64,000 bases of DNA, from the NCBI RefSeq assembly GCF_030247195.1, contig NC_080671.1, forward strand, positions 412,806,044 through 412,870,043, written 5' to 3'. A program made the translations under genes and the position numbers. Below are positions 33,819-45,993 of this stretch, in pieces (the stretch's first letter is position 1; every line of letters begins with the position of its first letter). The DNA comes from Topomyia yanbarensis. Lineage: Eukaryota; Arthropoda; Insecta; Diptera; Culicidae. The notes under the pieces were generated by a model. The model was not told the DNA's origin and made no database searches. It saw only the letters and a program-made list of their open reading frames with translations.

Positions 33819-35348
33819 CACGGAAAAACATTCGTTCATAAATTCATGAAAAAGATCACGATTTCGTGAACGTGGCCGAGTTCCTGAATTTATGAGTAAT
33901 AAACCTCGTATTGATGTAACTATTTGTGTTTCAAAAAAACTAGTTCGCACCCAATATATACATGGCGATTCATTCGAAAGATTGGTAGGGTTACTGTGGT
34001 TGTACCCTGGATATTTAGTTTTTGTTATGATCCTTGAACATCATTTTGGAGTACACAGTCGACAGTTAAACGATATTCAGGATTAGCTGGGAGCTTATTT
34101 GCGATTTTAGTGTGTTCTCATCACGCTAGCATGACATTTTAGTCATGAATTTACTATCGGATTTTTCTGTAAGAGTAGCGTGATTTATGTTCATGATTTA
34201 AGAATCTTAGTCACGGGTTTCGTGATTTCTATTCACGTTATCGTCATATTTTAGTCACGAGTAGAGTGGTTAATGTTGTTGATTTTAAGATCTTGATCAC
34301 GATTTACGTATTTTATTTGCACGTTCTCTTGATATTTTATTCAAGAGTGACTTTCGAATTTGACACGTGGATTGACTCATGTTCATGACATCAGTAGTTT
34401 TATTATGATATTCGTAATTTCCCTACGCATTATCGCGGTCTGTTATTTTTGGCTATTATCGGTTTTTCTCAGAGTAACGCGATAATATAAACAGGAACAC
34501 AAAAATGTGACCGATTCGTGGAATTTTGTTCTGTTAACTATTTGTCTCTGTAATGTATTTTTGATACTCAGCACAGTTACTTAATAGTTTTCTTGTGTAT
34601 ACTACTCGCGCCTCTTAGTGGTTGCTAGCAGCTGGACATATATGACATTTCATGTAATAGTGCATTAAACAAAAATGAATCTACGAATAATACTCCAAAT
34701 TTTATGAAATAGTTCCCTCGAAATTATTTTTAGCATGTTGCCCGAAATTGAAAATTATCAGGGATATCTTCTAAATATTACAAGCACGCAAGATAGAACG
34801 TAAGTCGTGTATTAGTAGTCTTGAACTTGCTCACGAATTCATGAATATTTCATGATTTTGTGAACTATTTCATGTGCATGAATGGTCTATCGTGACTAGA
34901 AATCATGGGCCAGTCCAAAATACCTCATGAATAAAAAAATACCTCATGAATACATGAACAATATTTGATGATTTTGTGAAAAATTTCCCTTGAGCACGGA
35001 TATTGGATCGTGAATAATATATTATGAATCATTAATTTGTTAACTAGGATTGAATAGGTTTATGAATAAAATTTCAAGTTTCGTGAAATATTTCATTGAG
35101 TTATGTACTAGATAACGTATAGAAAATCGAGTTGACAATGACATGGCGGAAACCGTGAGTATAACTCACAAATCAAAAACAAATATTTCCACTAATAAAA
35201 GCGTTACGCGAGCGTTATTGAAGTGAAATTGAACATAATTATAAAACACATGAGTTCTTTTACTGGTCCTGTTTTCGTATCGTGGAAACGTGATTGTTCC
35301 ACAATTTATGGTACTTTATTCACGATTTTGGGAACAATTTTTTCCGTG
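33819..35348. mobile_element. TA-target TIR element inside the Jockey relic
   Basis: CACGGAAAAACATTCGTTC at the left and GGGAACAATTTTTTCCGTG at the right, with TA duplicated at 33817-33818 and 35349-35350. Removing it restores FTLR-RLPW in the retroelement frame. It is the compact (1.53 kb) relative of 21282-27878. The interior is repeats of TTCATGATTT and CACGAAT type, non-coding. Confidence 0.8.
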
Positions 35349-35487
35349 TAGGTTACCGTGGAGACGTGGACGAGCTCCTGGATATGAAAACCGGTGCATC
35401 TAATTCACCTGGAACCCTTGCATGATCATAGAAAAACAGCGGAAGTATTGCTCATTGCTGATACTCTGCAAGGTTCTGTGGATTGTA

Positions 35488-37222
35488 CACCCAGGTTTTT
35501 TTTACGCGGGGGATACGTACCGCGTTAAAAAATCACGTTAATGGGAAAATGGGATTTCGCAATTAACACTGTTTTTGCAAAAAAAATATTCTAAGTCTTT
35601 TTGAATGCAAAACACTTAGTAGATTTTTGGAAAGATGGCAGAGGCGGGTCTGGACTCTTTATGGTTCGTACCTCAACAATTTAGGTATTTCCGGAATGGT
35701 CTTGACGAGTAGGTGCTAGAAATTTATGTTTGATGCTATTTTGAAATCCAAGATGGTGACTTCCGGTTTGGAGAAATTCGCTATAACCCAATCAATACGG
35801 ATATTCTCGGAATGGTCTTGAAGAGTAGGTGCCAGAAATTGATTTTTGACGCCATTTTGAAAACCAAGATGGTGAATTCCGGTTTAGCGAAACTCGCTGT
35901 AACCCAATCAATATGGGTATTTACGGAATGGTCTTGACGAGTAGGTGCCAGAAATTGATCTTTGATGGCATTTTGAAATTCTAGATGGCGACTTCTGGTT
36001 CAACGAAATTTCCGCATGAAAAATCTGTGCGATTATCCAAAACATCCTCGATTATAAGATCTAATCATAAACCAGCGAAATGCAAAATATTTTTATGTGT
36101 TCAACCAGAAGAATACGGTGAGAATGGAATTGAGAGAAGAAAGAGGCGTATGTGGTATGGGTTGGGGGTTTAAATTATTTTTAATTTAAACACATTGCTA
36201 AAATTCAAGTAAATTCAACTATTTCATTAAAACTATTTGTACTAAAACTTCAACTTCCAAAAATACCCATATTGATTGGGTTATAGCGAATTTCGCTAAA
36301 TAGGAAATCGTCGTGTTGGATTTCAAAACGGAGTCAAAAATCAATTTTTGGAACCTACTCGATAAGATCATTTCGAAAACACTCATATTGACTGGGTTAT
36401 AGTGAATGTGGCTGACTCGAAAGATGCCATCTTGGAATTCAAAATGGCGTAAAACATCGACCTTTGTCTCCTACTCGTCAATACCATTCCGAAAATACCC
36501 ATATTGATTGGGTATAGCGAATTTCGCTAAACCGGAAGTCGCTATCTTTGATTTCAAAATGGCGTCAAAAATCAATTTCTGACACCTACTCATCAAGACT
36601 ATTACGAAAATACCCATATTGATTGGGTTATAGCTAATTTTGCTAAACCGGAAATCGCCATCTTGGATTTCAAAATGGCGTCAAAAAAACAATTTCTGGC
36701 ACCTACTCTTCAAGGCCATTCCGAAAATATCCATATTAATTGAGTTATAGCGAATTTCGCTACACCGGAAGTCGCCATCTTTGATTTCAAAATGGCGTCA
36801 AAAATCAATTTCTGGCACCTACTCGTCAAGATCATTCCAAAAATACCCATATTGTTGGGGTGCGGGCCATAAGGAGTCTTCCAGACCCGTCTCTTCCATC
36901 TTTCCGAAAATCTTCTAAGTCTTCTGCATTCAAAAGGACTTACATGAAATGTCATATATGTCCAGCATATTTTTTGCAAAAATCGTGTTAATCGCGAAAT
37001 CCGCGCTAATTAAAAACTGCCTAAATCTTCTAAGTTCTTTGCATTTAAAAAGACTTAGAAAAAATTTTCAGAAAAAAGTGTAAGTCTTTTGCATTGAAAA
37101 AGAATATTTTTGCAAAAACCGCGTTAATTGGAAAATCCGCGTAAAAAACCGCGTTAATTGGAAAATCCGCGTAAAAAACTTCGCAAAAAACCGCGTTAAA
37201 AAAACGCGTAAGAACCTGAGTG
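35488..37222. mobile_element. Foldback TIR element with internal tandem repeats
   Basis: CACCCAGGTTTTTTTTACGCG at the left and CGCGTAAGAACCTGAGTG at the right are inverted termini; TA flanks both sides (35486-35487 and 37223-37224). The left arm carries about three tandem units of about 116 bp (GTCTTGACGAGTAGGTGCCA, then AAATTCGCTATAACCCAATC). The right arm (36240-36870) carries the same units inverted, about five copies. Near 37110-37195 AACCGCGTTAATTGGAAAAT repeats in tandem. Confidence 0.75.
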
Positions 37223-37404
37223 TAGATAGTTTTAGGGCTGTCCCGCAAGGCGGTGGTCAGCTATTTTCGTCCGCGTCCCTTATCACCTTTTTTAAAACGT
37301 GATTCATCAACAGTGTTATCTTTGAAAATGAACTACCTTGGTTATGAATCTTATTTTATGCAAATAACTAAGTAGTCTTTTCATTATATTCATAATTGTA
37401 CATA

Positions 37405-37745
37405 TTTGCACGCCGGTTGATGCCAAGCGAGCTGATATTTCTTTGGACTGATCAAACTAATTTCTTTGTTTATTTAACCAACTAGGAAACTAATACACGG
37501 GGCATTTAATGTGCGTGGGGAATACGCATGGTCTTGTCTGAGTGAAATCATGGTCGCTGATTCATGTGTTAGGGGTTGGGAATTGGCAATTCGTGAGATG
37601 AATCGGAAGTCATTTATCATTATTTGCAGCAGTCATATCAGCACGAATGATATATGTTTTATTGCCATATTCATTGACTTGCTTTTAGTCCCGTTAACTA
37701 AATTAATGAAGTCAAATTAATTAATTGTTCCCTATGTACTGAATG
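37405..37745. repeat. Dispersed repeat, partner of 2930-3330
   Basis: Colinear with 2930-3230 and ends at the hAT insertion at 37746. It contains GCGTGGGGAATACGCATGGT and a plus frame of 69 codons at 37511-37720 with no recognisable similarity. Confidence 0.55.
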
Positions 37746-39502
37746 TAGGGTTCGTCGCGGTGCGGATGTGGGCGGTAAATGGATAGTCCGCACCGCAACC
37801 GCAAAAAAATAATAAAACCGCACCGCTTACCGCAACCGCATTGCATTTACCGCACCGCACCGCGCGGTAATGCGGTAACTGCGGTAAAAATCATGTATTT
37901 TAAAAATTGTGTTGAAAAATTAATTATTTGTTTTGTGTAGCTATATATAGTAAAATGTTATTTTTATTTACACGAAAATTATCTTTGATGGACTCCTCAG
38001 AATGTAACATTTATGAAAATATTTAACTTTGCAAGTTTTATTAAGAGGGGTAAGGGTTTTGGCGTAAAAAACACTTTTTCTCGATTTTTTTTAAACTTTG
38101 GGTGAAGCGAACTGATCAAAACTTTCGTACATTATAGTGTATCATTTCAATAACATGCAGTAATATTTCCATACAAAAATATCGACAAACGACTCGATGA
38201 CGAATATGATTTGTGGTGTTACCTGCCATTCAAAAACTACTTAACCGATTTCTTTCAAACTTTGTATACAGATTCTATGTAAAAATACCTAACCTAACGT
38301 TAAAGATTCGAGATAAATTTTCAATTAAGGCAAAAACTGTCCAAACTATGCAAAATTTGGCATCTGGGCGAACTTTGACACTTGTCACAATATGAAAGAA
38401 GACCTTAAGGGAGACTTTGAGAAAAAAAACACAACAAAATCGCAATGCCCTACACTAACTTCGAAAGCTTTACTTTCAAAAAGTTACAAAATATTCCTAA
38501 CTGAAAAATATTATTTGTTAATTTGGTAGAAAATATTCCCAGTTGAACGAACAATGGACGCACACGAAAAAAAATTGCTCCAAGTTCGTTTGGTTTGATG
38601 ATGATAATTACATTCTTTGGATTGTTTTTAAGTCGTAGTATCATTAGTTCATCTCTAAGTTTTCCAAATTAATCAAAATTCACAGTTGAATTCCATGATT
38701 GCCAAGAGGAATCAGGAGAAATGATGCATTTTGTAATTGGATTTGACAGTAAAATTCAATTGTTTTTCGATGATTTTGCGTTTTATGTATTTGAAAAGGT
38801 TCGTTTGTAATTTTTTTCTTTGAAGTATAAAATAAAGTTTTCAAAATATGTCCTAGAAATAATGATGCCAAATTATATTGGCAACAGCTTATAGATTTTA
38901 TTTCTTAGTAACAGTATGTTTTATCATATTTGAATGACCAAAATGTAAAAAATCAAGTAGCGATAGGTCAAATACAGATTATATTCGGATTTCTTTTCAA
39001 ATCATTGTCAAGTCTATGGAAATTAGAGCAAATAAATGTGTTCGCGCAAGAACCAAGAGCCACCCTACTTACTGCGGTCGAAACAGATCTAAAATGATTT
39101 GGCGCCAACGGGTAGCGTTGGCGCTAGGGTTCGTCGCGGTGCGGAAGTGGGCGGTAAATGGATAGTCCGCACCGCAACCGCAAAAAAATAATAAAACCGC
39201 ACCGCTTACCGCAACCGCATCGCATTTACCGCACCGCGCGGTAATGCGGTAAATGCGGTAAAAATCATGCATTTTAAAAATTGTGCTGAAAAATTATTCA
39301 TTTATTTTGTGTAGCCATTTATAGTAAAATGTTATTCTTATTTACACGACAATTATCTTTGACGAACTCCTCGTAATGTAACATTTATGAAAATATTCAA
39401 CTTTGCAAATTTTATTGAGAGAGGTAAGGGTTTTGGCGTGAAAAAAACACTTTTTCTTAATTTTTTTCAAACTTTGCGTGAAAGGAACTTTTGCACATTA
39501 TA

Positions 39503-40454
39503 CCCAGCAAACCAGTAAGCACTAAAGCAAGCAGCATATTGACTATATAAGAGCTATCCGCTGTTTATAAGCTTTATATGGGCTTTATAAATGTTTATAA
39601 GCTGCATAGCAGCTTTACAAATGTTTATAAGTTTTATACAAGCTTTTCGATTGTTTATAAGCATTACAAGCATTAAGCATTAAAATAGACCGTATATGGG
39701 TATATGAAGCTATACTTTAGAGCCTAAAAACCTTGTAGTTGTAAGCCGTAAGCGGTAGTCAGCGATGCCTTTATAATGCCGTTTATGCTTGACATTTCTA
39801 TTAAACTAAAGCAATGAAGTCCAAATCAAAACAAATATGATATGGTGCACTTTGTAAGCTCAAGAAAAAGCTTGTCGGCTTCGGAGATTTGGCACAAACC
39901 AATTAAAATTAACTAAATCTTTGAGCCATGAAATGACACGAAACTGCGATGAATTACTTTTAAGTTTAGTGTAGGAAGGGAAGTAATTTCAAAAATAAAA
40001 TATTCCCAAAACCATTAAGAACGGCAAATATCATTTATATGACCAAATGCTCAAATGGATCAAACAGCAAGCGCACTAAAACAACTTATCCCCCATATCT
40101 TCTAGAAGCAGAAGTTCGAGCCTGGATCAAACGCTGTATACAAAAAAGACAAACACATGTGGCAGATAGACCATGAAAGATAGAAAGAGAGAAAAACAGT
40201 CTTTCCTCCATTTTCGTTTTGTTTTTTTTTTTTCAACCAGTGGGTTCTACCCATTACACAAATTGTTTTGACATTCCTCCATAGGCGCGGTGGAAAAGTG
40301 GGAGCAAGCTGCATATCAGCCGAATATTTCGCCAAAAGTGGCTTTTGAACAGCACTCATGTACAATGTGATGTCTATAAGCTCAGTTACCCTTGTTCTAT
40401 ACGCGACTATAGAACCGAATTTACACCATTTTCACGGCTTAGTGGTTACTTGGG
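39503..40454. mobile_element. TA-target element nested in the hAT element
   Basis: CCCAGCAAACCAGTAAGCAC at the left, inverse of TAGTGGTTACTTGGG at the right; TA at 39501-39502 and 40455-40456. The uninterrupted site is visible at about 38135-38145 in the parallel half of the host element. The interior begins with repeated TTTATAAGC motifs. 952 bp. Confidence 0.75.
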
Positions 40455-40773
40455 TAGTGTATCATTTCAATAACATGCTGTAATTTTTCCATGCAAAAAT
40501 ATCGACAAACGACTCGGTGACGAAGCTTTTTGTAGAAGGTCTCTGGAAAAACATGATTTGTGTTGTTACCTGCCATTCAAAAACTACTTAACCGATTTCT
40601 TTTAAACTTTGTATACAGATTTTATGTAAACATACCTAAAAGTTTCGAGATAAATTTTCAATTAAGGCAAAAAGGAAAATTTGGCATCTGGGCTAACTTT
40701 GACACTTGTCAAAATATGAAAGAAGACCTTGAGGGAGACTTTGAGAAACACAATAAAATCGCAATGCCCTACA

Positions 40774-40850
40774 CTGCCCATGATCGCATATATGTTCTGT
40801 TTTCTATGGGATTTCCTATCTTTATGGGACTGATTTGCGATCATGGGCAG
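40774..40850. mobile_element. 77-bp palindromic insertion
   Basis: CTGCCCATGATCGCA and TGCGATCATGGGCAG are perfect 15-bp inverted ends around a 47-bp core. TACA is duplicated (40770-40773 and 40851-40854). The parallel half of the host element near 38445-38460 (CCTACACTAACTTCG) shows the empty site. Confidence 0.75.
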
Positions 40851-41757
40851 TACACTAATTTCGAAAGCTTTACTTTCAAAAAGTTACAAAATACTCCTAA
40901 CTGAAAAATATTATTTGTTAATTTGGTAGAAAACATTTGCCAGTTGGACGAACAATGGAGGCACGCGAAAAAAAATTCCTCCAAATTTGTTTGATTTGAT
41001 GATAATAATTACATTCTTTGGATTGATTTTAAGTCGTAGTATCATTAGTTCATCTCTAAGTTCTCCAAATTAATCCAAATACACAGTTGAGAAAATGTCA
41101 TCGAAAACGATTCATAATTCCACGATTACCAAGAGTAATCAGGAGAAATGATGCATTTTGTGATTGGATTTGACAGTAAAATTTAATTGTTTCTCAATGA
41201 TTGGATTTTGCGTTTTATGTATTTGAAAAGGTTTGTTTGTATTTTTTTTCTTTGAAGTATAAAATAAATAGTTTTCAAAATATGTCGTAAAAATAATGGT
41301 GCCAAATTATACTGGACACAGCTTATAGATTTTATTTCTTAGTAACAGTATGTTTTATCACATTTGAATGACCAAAATGTAAAAAATCAAGTAGCGATAG
41401 GTCGAATACAGATTATATTCGAATTTCTTTTCAAATCATTGTCAATTCTATGGAAATTAGAACAATTAAATGTTTATCATGTTTCTCTATTGTAGGGTAA
41501 TAAATAAAACTCGAACGTTCTGACAGAGAGATATTCCTAATTATGACATTGCTGAGCATACGTTCAGGAAATAAATCTACTTGCGTCCTTCTCAAATGGT
41601 AAAAGTCATTGTTTTAATTCACTTTTTAATGCAGACTGCTGATTTTATCAATTATTTTTTGAAGAGCGGTTGCGGTAATACCGCGCGGTAAAAGCTCATT
41701 TCCCGCACCGCATCCGCGGAAAAAAGCGTCGCAACCGCGACGAACCCTAACTGAATG

Positions 41758-43089
41758 TACGGAATACTTTCAACTTGTCACGTTAACCATATTCCTTCAT
41801 GAGTATAAAAATATTCTAGCTTGATTATTGACGTAAAAGGTGACAGGTTAGTTTCTTTTCGTTCTTATTGTTTCCAATCTTGTTCTAGTAAATTAATTTA
41901 AAAATTACTGTCATCGGTTGTATATTCGACATACAAAGCTGGTTGTTTCAGGTATTTCGGTGGTGCTTATTTTATACCGTTTAAAATGCGTTTCAGTTAG
42001 CTTATCATCGCGCGCGAATAATGATAACATAATAATCGACACCTTACTCAATTGTTCGCGGAGAAAGAAATCAATATCTAATTGTTATTTTTTTTTGCTA
42101 TATAAATTATAAAGTTTATATACGATAAATAATACTTGTATTACGAAATCTTTACTTACATAAGTATTACCATATGTATTTCGACAAATGTTTTGAAACA
42201 CTAAAGGTAAATGCTTTTCATCTTATTGTATTGCTTTTGGAATGTCATGATTCACCGGGATAAAGAAACACGGAATAATGAACTCGTACACCTACCGTTT
42301 GATTCAATTAAACATGAGCAACATTCCCTACTGTCGGCAGTCCGGAGCTGAAGTTACTTTTTTCACAAACCGAGCATTTCCAAATTAATTCAACAAACGA
42401 TAAATCTATCATAAATTCTCGGCAGCCGGTTGCCCAGAGCAATAAACACACTTCTGCTAGTTGCGTAGATTGTATCACTTATCAAGGTGAATCCAAACTT
42501 GTATGATTCTTTACCCCATCATACTAACAAAAAGTCATACCCGTGATAAACGTGGAGATGTAAAGGTATACACGGTCGCCATAACAACGTTTGTTAAACT
42601 AACATTCCTTTCCTCCCCAATGACTGTAAGGATGTGGCCGGCGCCGTTATTGACATTGCAAAGTATGGAACTCTCGAAACGTGCACATTGAGCATGGATA
42701 GCTACTCCCAGGCCCCATTCGTTGATTCCCTGTGCTATTTCGCTGCTCATGCTCATGCTCATAGTTTTAGAGCAATCCCGCAAATCATAGAATAAGGTGA
42801 TTTGAAGTTGAAAGATATGGTATAAATCATCATTTCCAAATGCTTATATACCAAAATTGTCGATCGAAAAACCAATTTTTCTAGAGCCAATCATTATCAA
42901 TTACAGTTTAAGCTAGGCCGGAAACAATTGTCAGTGTCGATAGGAGCATTGCACTAACACTATCCAGTATGCTGACAATCGGCTGCGCAGGCTCTTGAAA
43001 CAGAACGCAAAAATATTGCGCAAGGATTGTGCCAAGGCTTTGATGTGCCAGCCAGACGAGACGGCGCGTAAAATTAAGACAAATAGGAT
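41758..43089. other. Apparently unique sequence, no gene recognised
   Basis: No shared repeats beyond a possible continuation of the 37405 repeat to about 41880. A minus frame of 82 codons (42535-42783) and a plus frame at 42503-42691 overlap, and neither has a recognisable motif. Confidence 0.3.
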
Positions 43090-43097
43090 GGTATAGT

Positions 43098-44953
43098 TAG
43101 GGTTCGTCGCGGTTGCGGTAATTACCGCAACCGCGCGGTATTTACCGCACCAGCACCGCAAAATCTGCGGTGCGGTGAGATACTTTTTCCCGCAGATGCG
43201 GTGCGGGAAAGAGCTTTTACCGCGCGGTTTTACCGCAACCGCGCCGCAAATAAAATTGATGAAGTGATAATTTTGATTATTCTATATCGATAAATAGACT
43301 GCTATTATGAAAAAAAAACCTAGCTGTGTCCGAAATATTTTGACGCTATTATTTTTACGACATATTTTGGACTAGTTATTTCATACTTCTAAGTATAACT
43401 TCACAAACTAACCATTTCAAATACATAAAATGCAAGATCCAAATAGAGACAAAATTATTAGATCGTTTAAAAACAATAAATTTGTACTCTTAAATCCAAT
43501 TTAAAAGTGCATCACTTCTCCCGATTTCTGTTGGAAATCGTGGAATTATGAATCGTTTTCGATATAAATTTTTCAACTGTGAATTTTGACTAATTTAAAG
43601 GATCTCTAATGTGAATTTTGACTAATTTAAAGGATCTCTAATGATGAACTAATTATGCTGGGACTTAAGCACAACATAAAGAATATAATTATCTTCATCA
43701 AACCAAACGAATTTGGAGTAATTCGCAGTATAGGATATAAATGTATGAAAGCGTCCAAAATAAGGAGGTCCAAATTAGGATGACTGTTCTATCATTCGTT
43801 AATCAACATCGTATTTCTCTTCTTTGATTGCTGTGTAAATTCAATGTGAATTTGTCTGCAGTCAATTTTATTGGACTCTTTCTTAAAAAGTATGCTACAT
43901 AACTTTTTTTCGCGTACTTCCATTCAAATTTACTATAATTTTTTACCAAATTAAGTCCTAATATTTTTCAGTTAAGACTATTTTGTAGCTTTTTTGAAGC
44001 TTTTGTTGCCAAATACCACATAGTTTGACTCCCGTTCACTTCAATTGAAGTTTTTGCCATTGGCTCATTGGGAAAATATTAGAGGAAAATATACTAAATG
44101 CTAGAACATTCAAACTAGCTTTTAGAAAATTACACTTCATTCATTTTTAAAGGGAGCAATCTTAGTTTTTGAATGATAATACATCTGTTTCTTGAAGAAT
44201 GCGGAAGTTAGAGTTTTGGGATATTTTGTTCAATAATTCTGTGCCGGTTGTGACCGGACTCCTGATTAGATGTATTGTATAGAGCAATTTTTGTCGTCAA
44301 ATATGGTGTCGTTCTTATTAATGAAATACAATATGTTTTTATTTCACTGTATTGGAATATATGCGCTACTATATAGAAGTACTGGTATTTCGACCTTAAT
44401 TTTTTTCTGGTGAAATTCCTTTAAGAATGAAAGGTGGTTTACTACGTAAATGCGAAAATCATCCATTTCATTTTCATATGTCAAAAACATTGAAAATATG
44501 AAAATTTAAAGAAAAAAATATGCAACTTCATTTCTTATTACATTTTTATTCCACATTTTTCAATTAACCGAAGGGTTGCTAAAATAAAAGTTTTCCTATT
44601 TCTGCAGTAGGACGTTTTTGAATGTATAATGTTTGCCTTAAAATCTACGGAATTTTATTAATAGAAAATGTAAAAGTGGATTTTTTTCATAAACGTTAAA
44701 TTCTGAGGAGTCTCTTAAAGTTAAATTTCGTGTGAATAAGAATAACATTTTATTATATATGGTTACACAAATGTACAATTTTTCAACACTAGTTTTAAAG
44801 ATAGAAATATTTTACCGCATTTACCGCATTACCGCGCAGTGCGGTGCGGTAAATAAAGTGCGGTTGCGGTAAGCGGTGCGGCTTTATTATTTTTTTGCGG
44901 TTGCGGTGCGGACAATCCATTTACCGCCCACATCCGCACCGCGACGAACCCTA
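43098..44953. mobile_element. 1.86-kb hAT-type element, same family as 37746-41749
   Basis: TAGGGTTCGTCGCGG...CCGCGACGAACCCTA with perfect 8-bp duplication GGTATAGT (43090-43097 and 44954-44961). The interior is partly the reverse complement of the other element. A 33-bp tandem duplication (GTGAATTTTGACTAATTTAA…) occurs near 43579-43640. No transposase. Confidence 0.8.
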
Positions 44954-45002
44954 GGTATAGTAACAGGTTATGCATTTTGGTTAGCCAAGAACTGAGAATA
45001 AT

Positions 45003-45008
45003 TTTATT
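45003..45008 (-). terminator. Polyadenylation signal of TIL gene 4
   Basis: The minus strand reads AATAAA, 84 bp past the stop codon. Confidence 0.55.
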
Positions 45009-45091
45009 GAACTCTAATCATGCGAAATAATGTTAAATAATTCCATCGTCGATCAATCGGGTATATGGAAAAGGTTCAACCCGTCCTCGTT

Positions 45092-45416
45092 CTACTTTGG
45101 ACACTCGTCCCACGGGATACAAGCTCCCAGTTCTTGAATACGGGTGTATCCTGGCCGGCAGTAGCAGCCCTTTACGCAACGCATACACCTGTTGGCGCAC
45201 TTGGCAGCACATGTATCCTCGCAGCATTGGCCGCAACCCAGGAAAATCTCTTTGTCATTGCATTCGTCTTTAAAAAGAGAAACGGAATTTGTTAGATGAA
45301 GATAAAGTTGCTCAACAGGACGGGTTATTGTTTTTCTTACCTTTGTTAGCAGCTTCACGTGACCAACCCATCTGGCAGATAGCCGCAAGGCTTAGTATTA
45401 TAAATACAATCTTCAT
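45092..45416 (-). CDS. TIL-domain secreted protease inhibitor-like protein, gene 4 (12 Cys)
   Basis: Exons 45341-45416 (76 nt) and 45092-45267 (176 nt), with a 73-bp phase-1 intron (GTAAGA...AAG). The 83-residue product starts MKIVFIILSLAAICQ, a signal peptide, with the mature part beginning near REAANKDEC. Twelve cysteines (…CGQCCEDTCAAKC…CMRCVKGCYCRPGYTR…C…C). The presumed reactive loop has two residues, Met-Arg. It ends in ECPK. Nearest relative is gene 5, 1.2 kb upstream, with which it shares KEIFL, CCEDTC, GCYCRPGYTR and QELGAC. A longer frame reading through the intron (to 45388) is not the product. Inhibition of a trypsin-like protease is a family-based inference. Confidence 0.87.
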
Positions 45417-45460
45417 GGCTGCCCGAATTCTACTAACGTTGGTTGGTCCGAATCGAGCCA

Positions 45461-45466
45461 TTTATA
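45461..45466 (-). promoter_or_regulatory. TATA box of TIL gene 4
   Basis: The minus strand reads GGTATAAATGG, with TATAAA 45 bp upstream of the ATG, implying a 5' UTR of only about 15-20 nt. Confidence 0.5.
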
Positions 45467-45691
45467 CCATTGTGATGTTCGTAGAATGATGATCATACCA
45501 CTTTGTACACGTACGTTGATAGGGTGACACAATTTTTTTGGTAACTTTGTATTTTACGTATTAGCTCGCATCAAAGCAAACTAGCATTTTTTTTTTTTGG
45601 ATCGAAGTAAACAAACCTTTTTAACCGAATAAGATGCTCCATACTAATGAGTTAAACTAGGTATTTGTATACTTTTGAGGAACGTTAAAGG

Positions 45692-45993
45692 CAGGGCCGG
45701 CGGAAAGCGTGGGTAGTATGGGTAGTACTACCCACTCGAAAATAACCGAGTGGGTAATTACCCACTCGAAATTTTAAACCATTTCAAAAAATTTAGATGT
45801 GCAATGCATGTATCTCGCACTACACACATTTGAAAACATCGATGTACCACAATTCCATTTGCATTAACGAACGTGATTTAATGTGATTGTAATGTAAGCG
45901 TGTGCATTGGGAAAAGGGAAAAAAATCCTTACTGATGGACCTCTCACCCTATGCTTTCTACCCACTCGAACGTAAAGTGTTTCGCCGCCCCTG
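45692..45993. mobile_element. hAT MITE, CAGGGCCGGCGG family
   Basis: CAGGGCCGGCGGAAAGC...GTTTCGCCGCCCCTG with 8-bp duplication GTTAAAGG (45684-45691 and 45994-46001). It contains the nested palindrome GGGTAGTACTACCC. 302 bp. Relatives at 52781-53061 and the ends of 55923-60247. Confidence 0.85.

Larger units (their letters stand above)
33230..37330 (+). mobile_element. Jockey-clade non-LTR reverse transcriptase relic split by two TIR elements
   Basis: Plus-strand motifs in order: TSGTPQDSHLDTL then FLSYINDV (33252-33310); a degraded catalytic box reading LSFVVVVKIF, where Jockey elements have FADD; then ISFSQKKDPI, IKDLRVILDSQLSFS, IARNFMNVYCHKLLYCSRSILEYG, and QCRFLRFTLR up to 33817. After the 33819-35348 insert the frame resumes with LPWRRGRAPGYENRC (35351-35400). 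It continues past the 35488-37222 insert with PARRWSAIFVRVPYH. Both catalytic aspartates are gone and frameshifts are present. The reconstruction by context is confident; the clade is inferred. Confidence 0.75.
37746..41749. mobile_element. 4.0-kb hAT-type element with duplicated left end
   Basis: Termini TAGGGTTCGTCGCGG and CCGCGACGAACCCTA, flanked by the perfect 8-bp duplication ACTGAATG (37738-37745 and 41750-41757), the hAT signature. Subterminal DNA is dense in GCGGTAA/TTACCGC motifs. A second complete left end starts at 39127, and 39127-41480 largely repeats 37746-39060. No transposase frame was found, so it is non-autonomous. It contains 39503-40454 and 40774-40850. Confidence 0.8.

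Noticed and set aside
45092..45388. 98-codon uninterrupted version of TIL gene 4
   Set aside because: It reads through the intron and lacks the signal peptide supplied by the upstream exon; the paralogues all splice at the same place.
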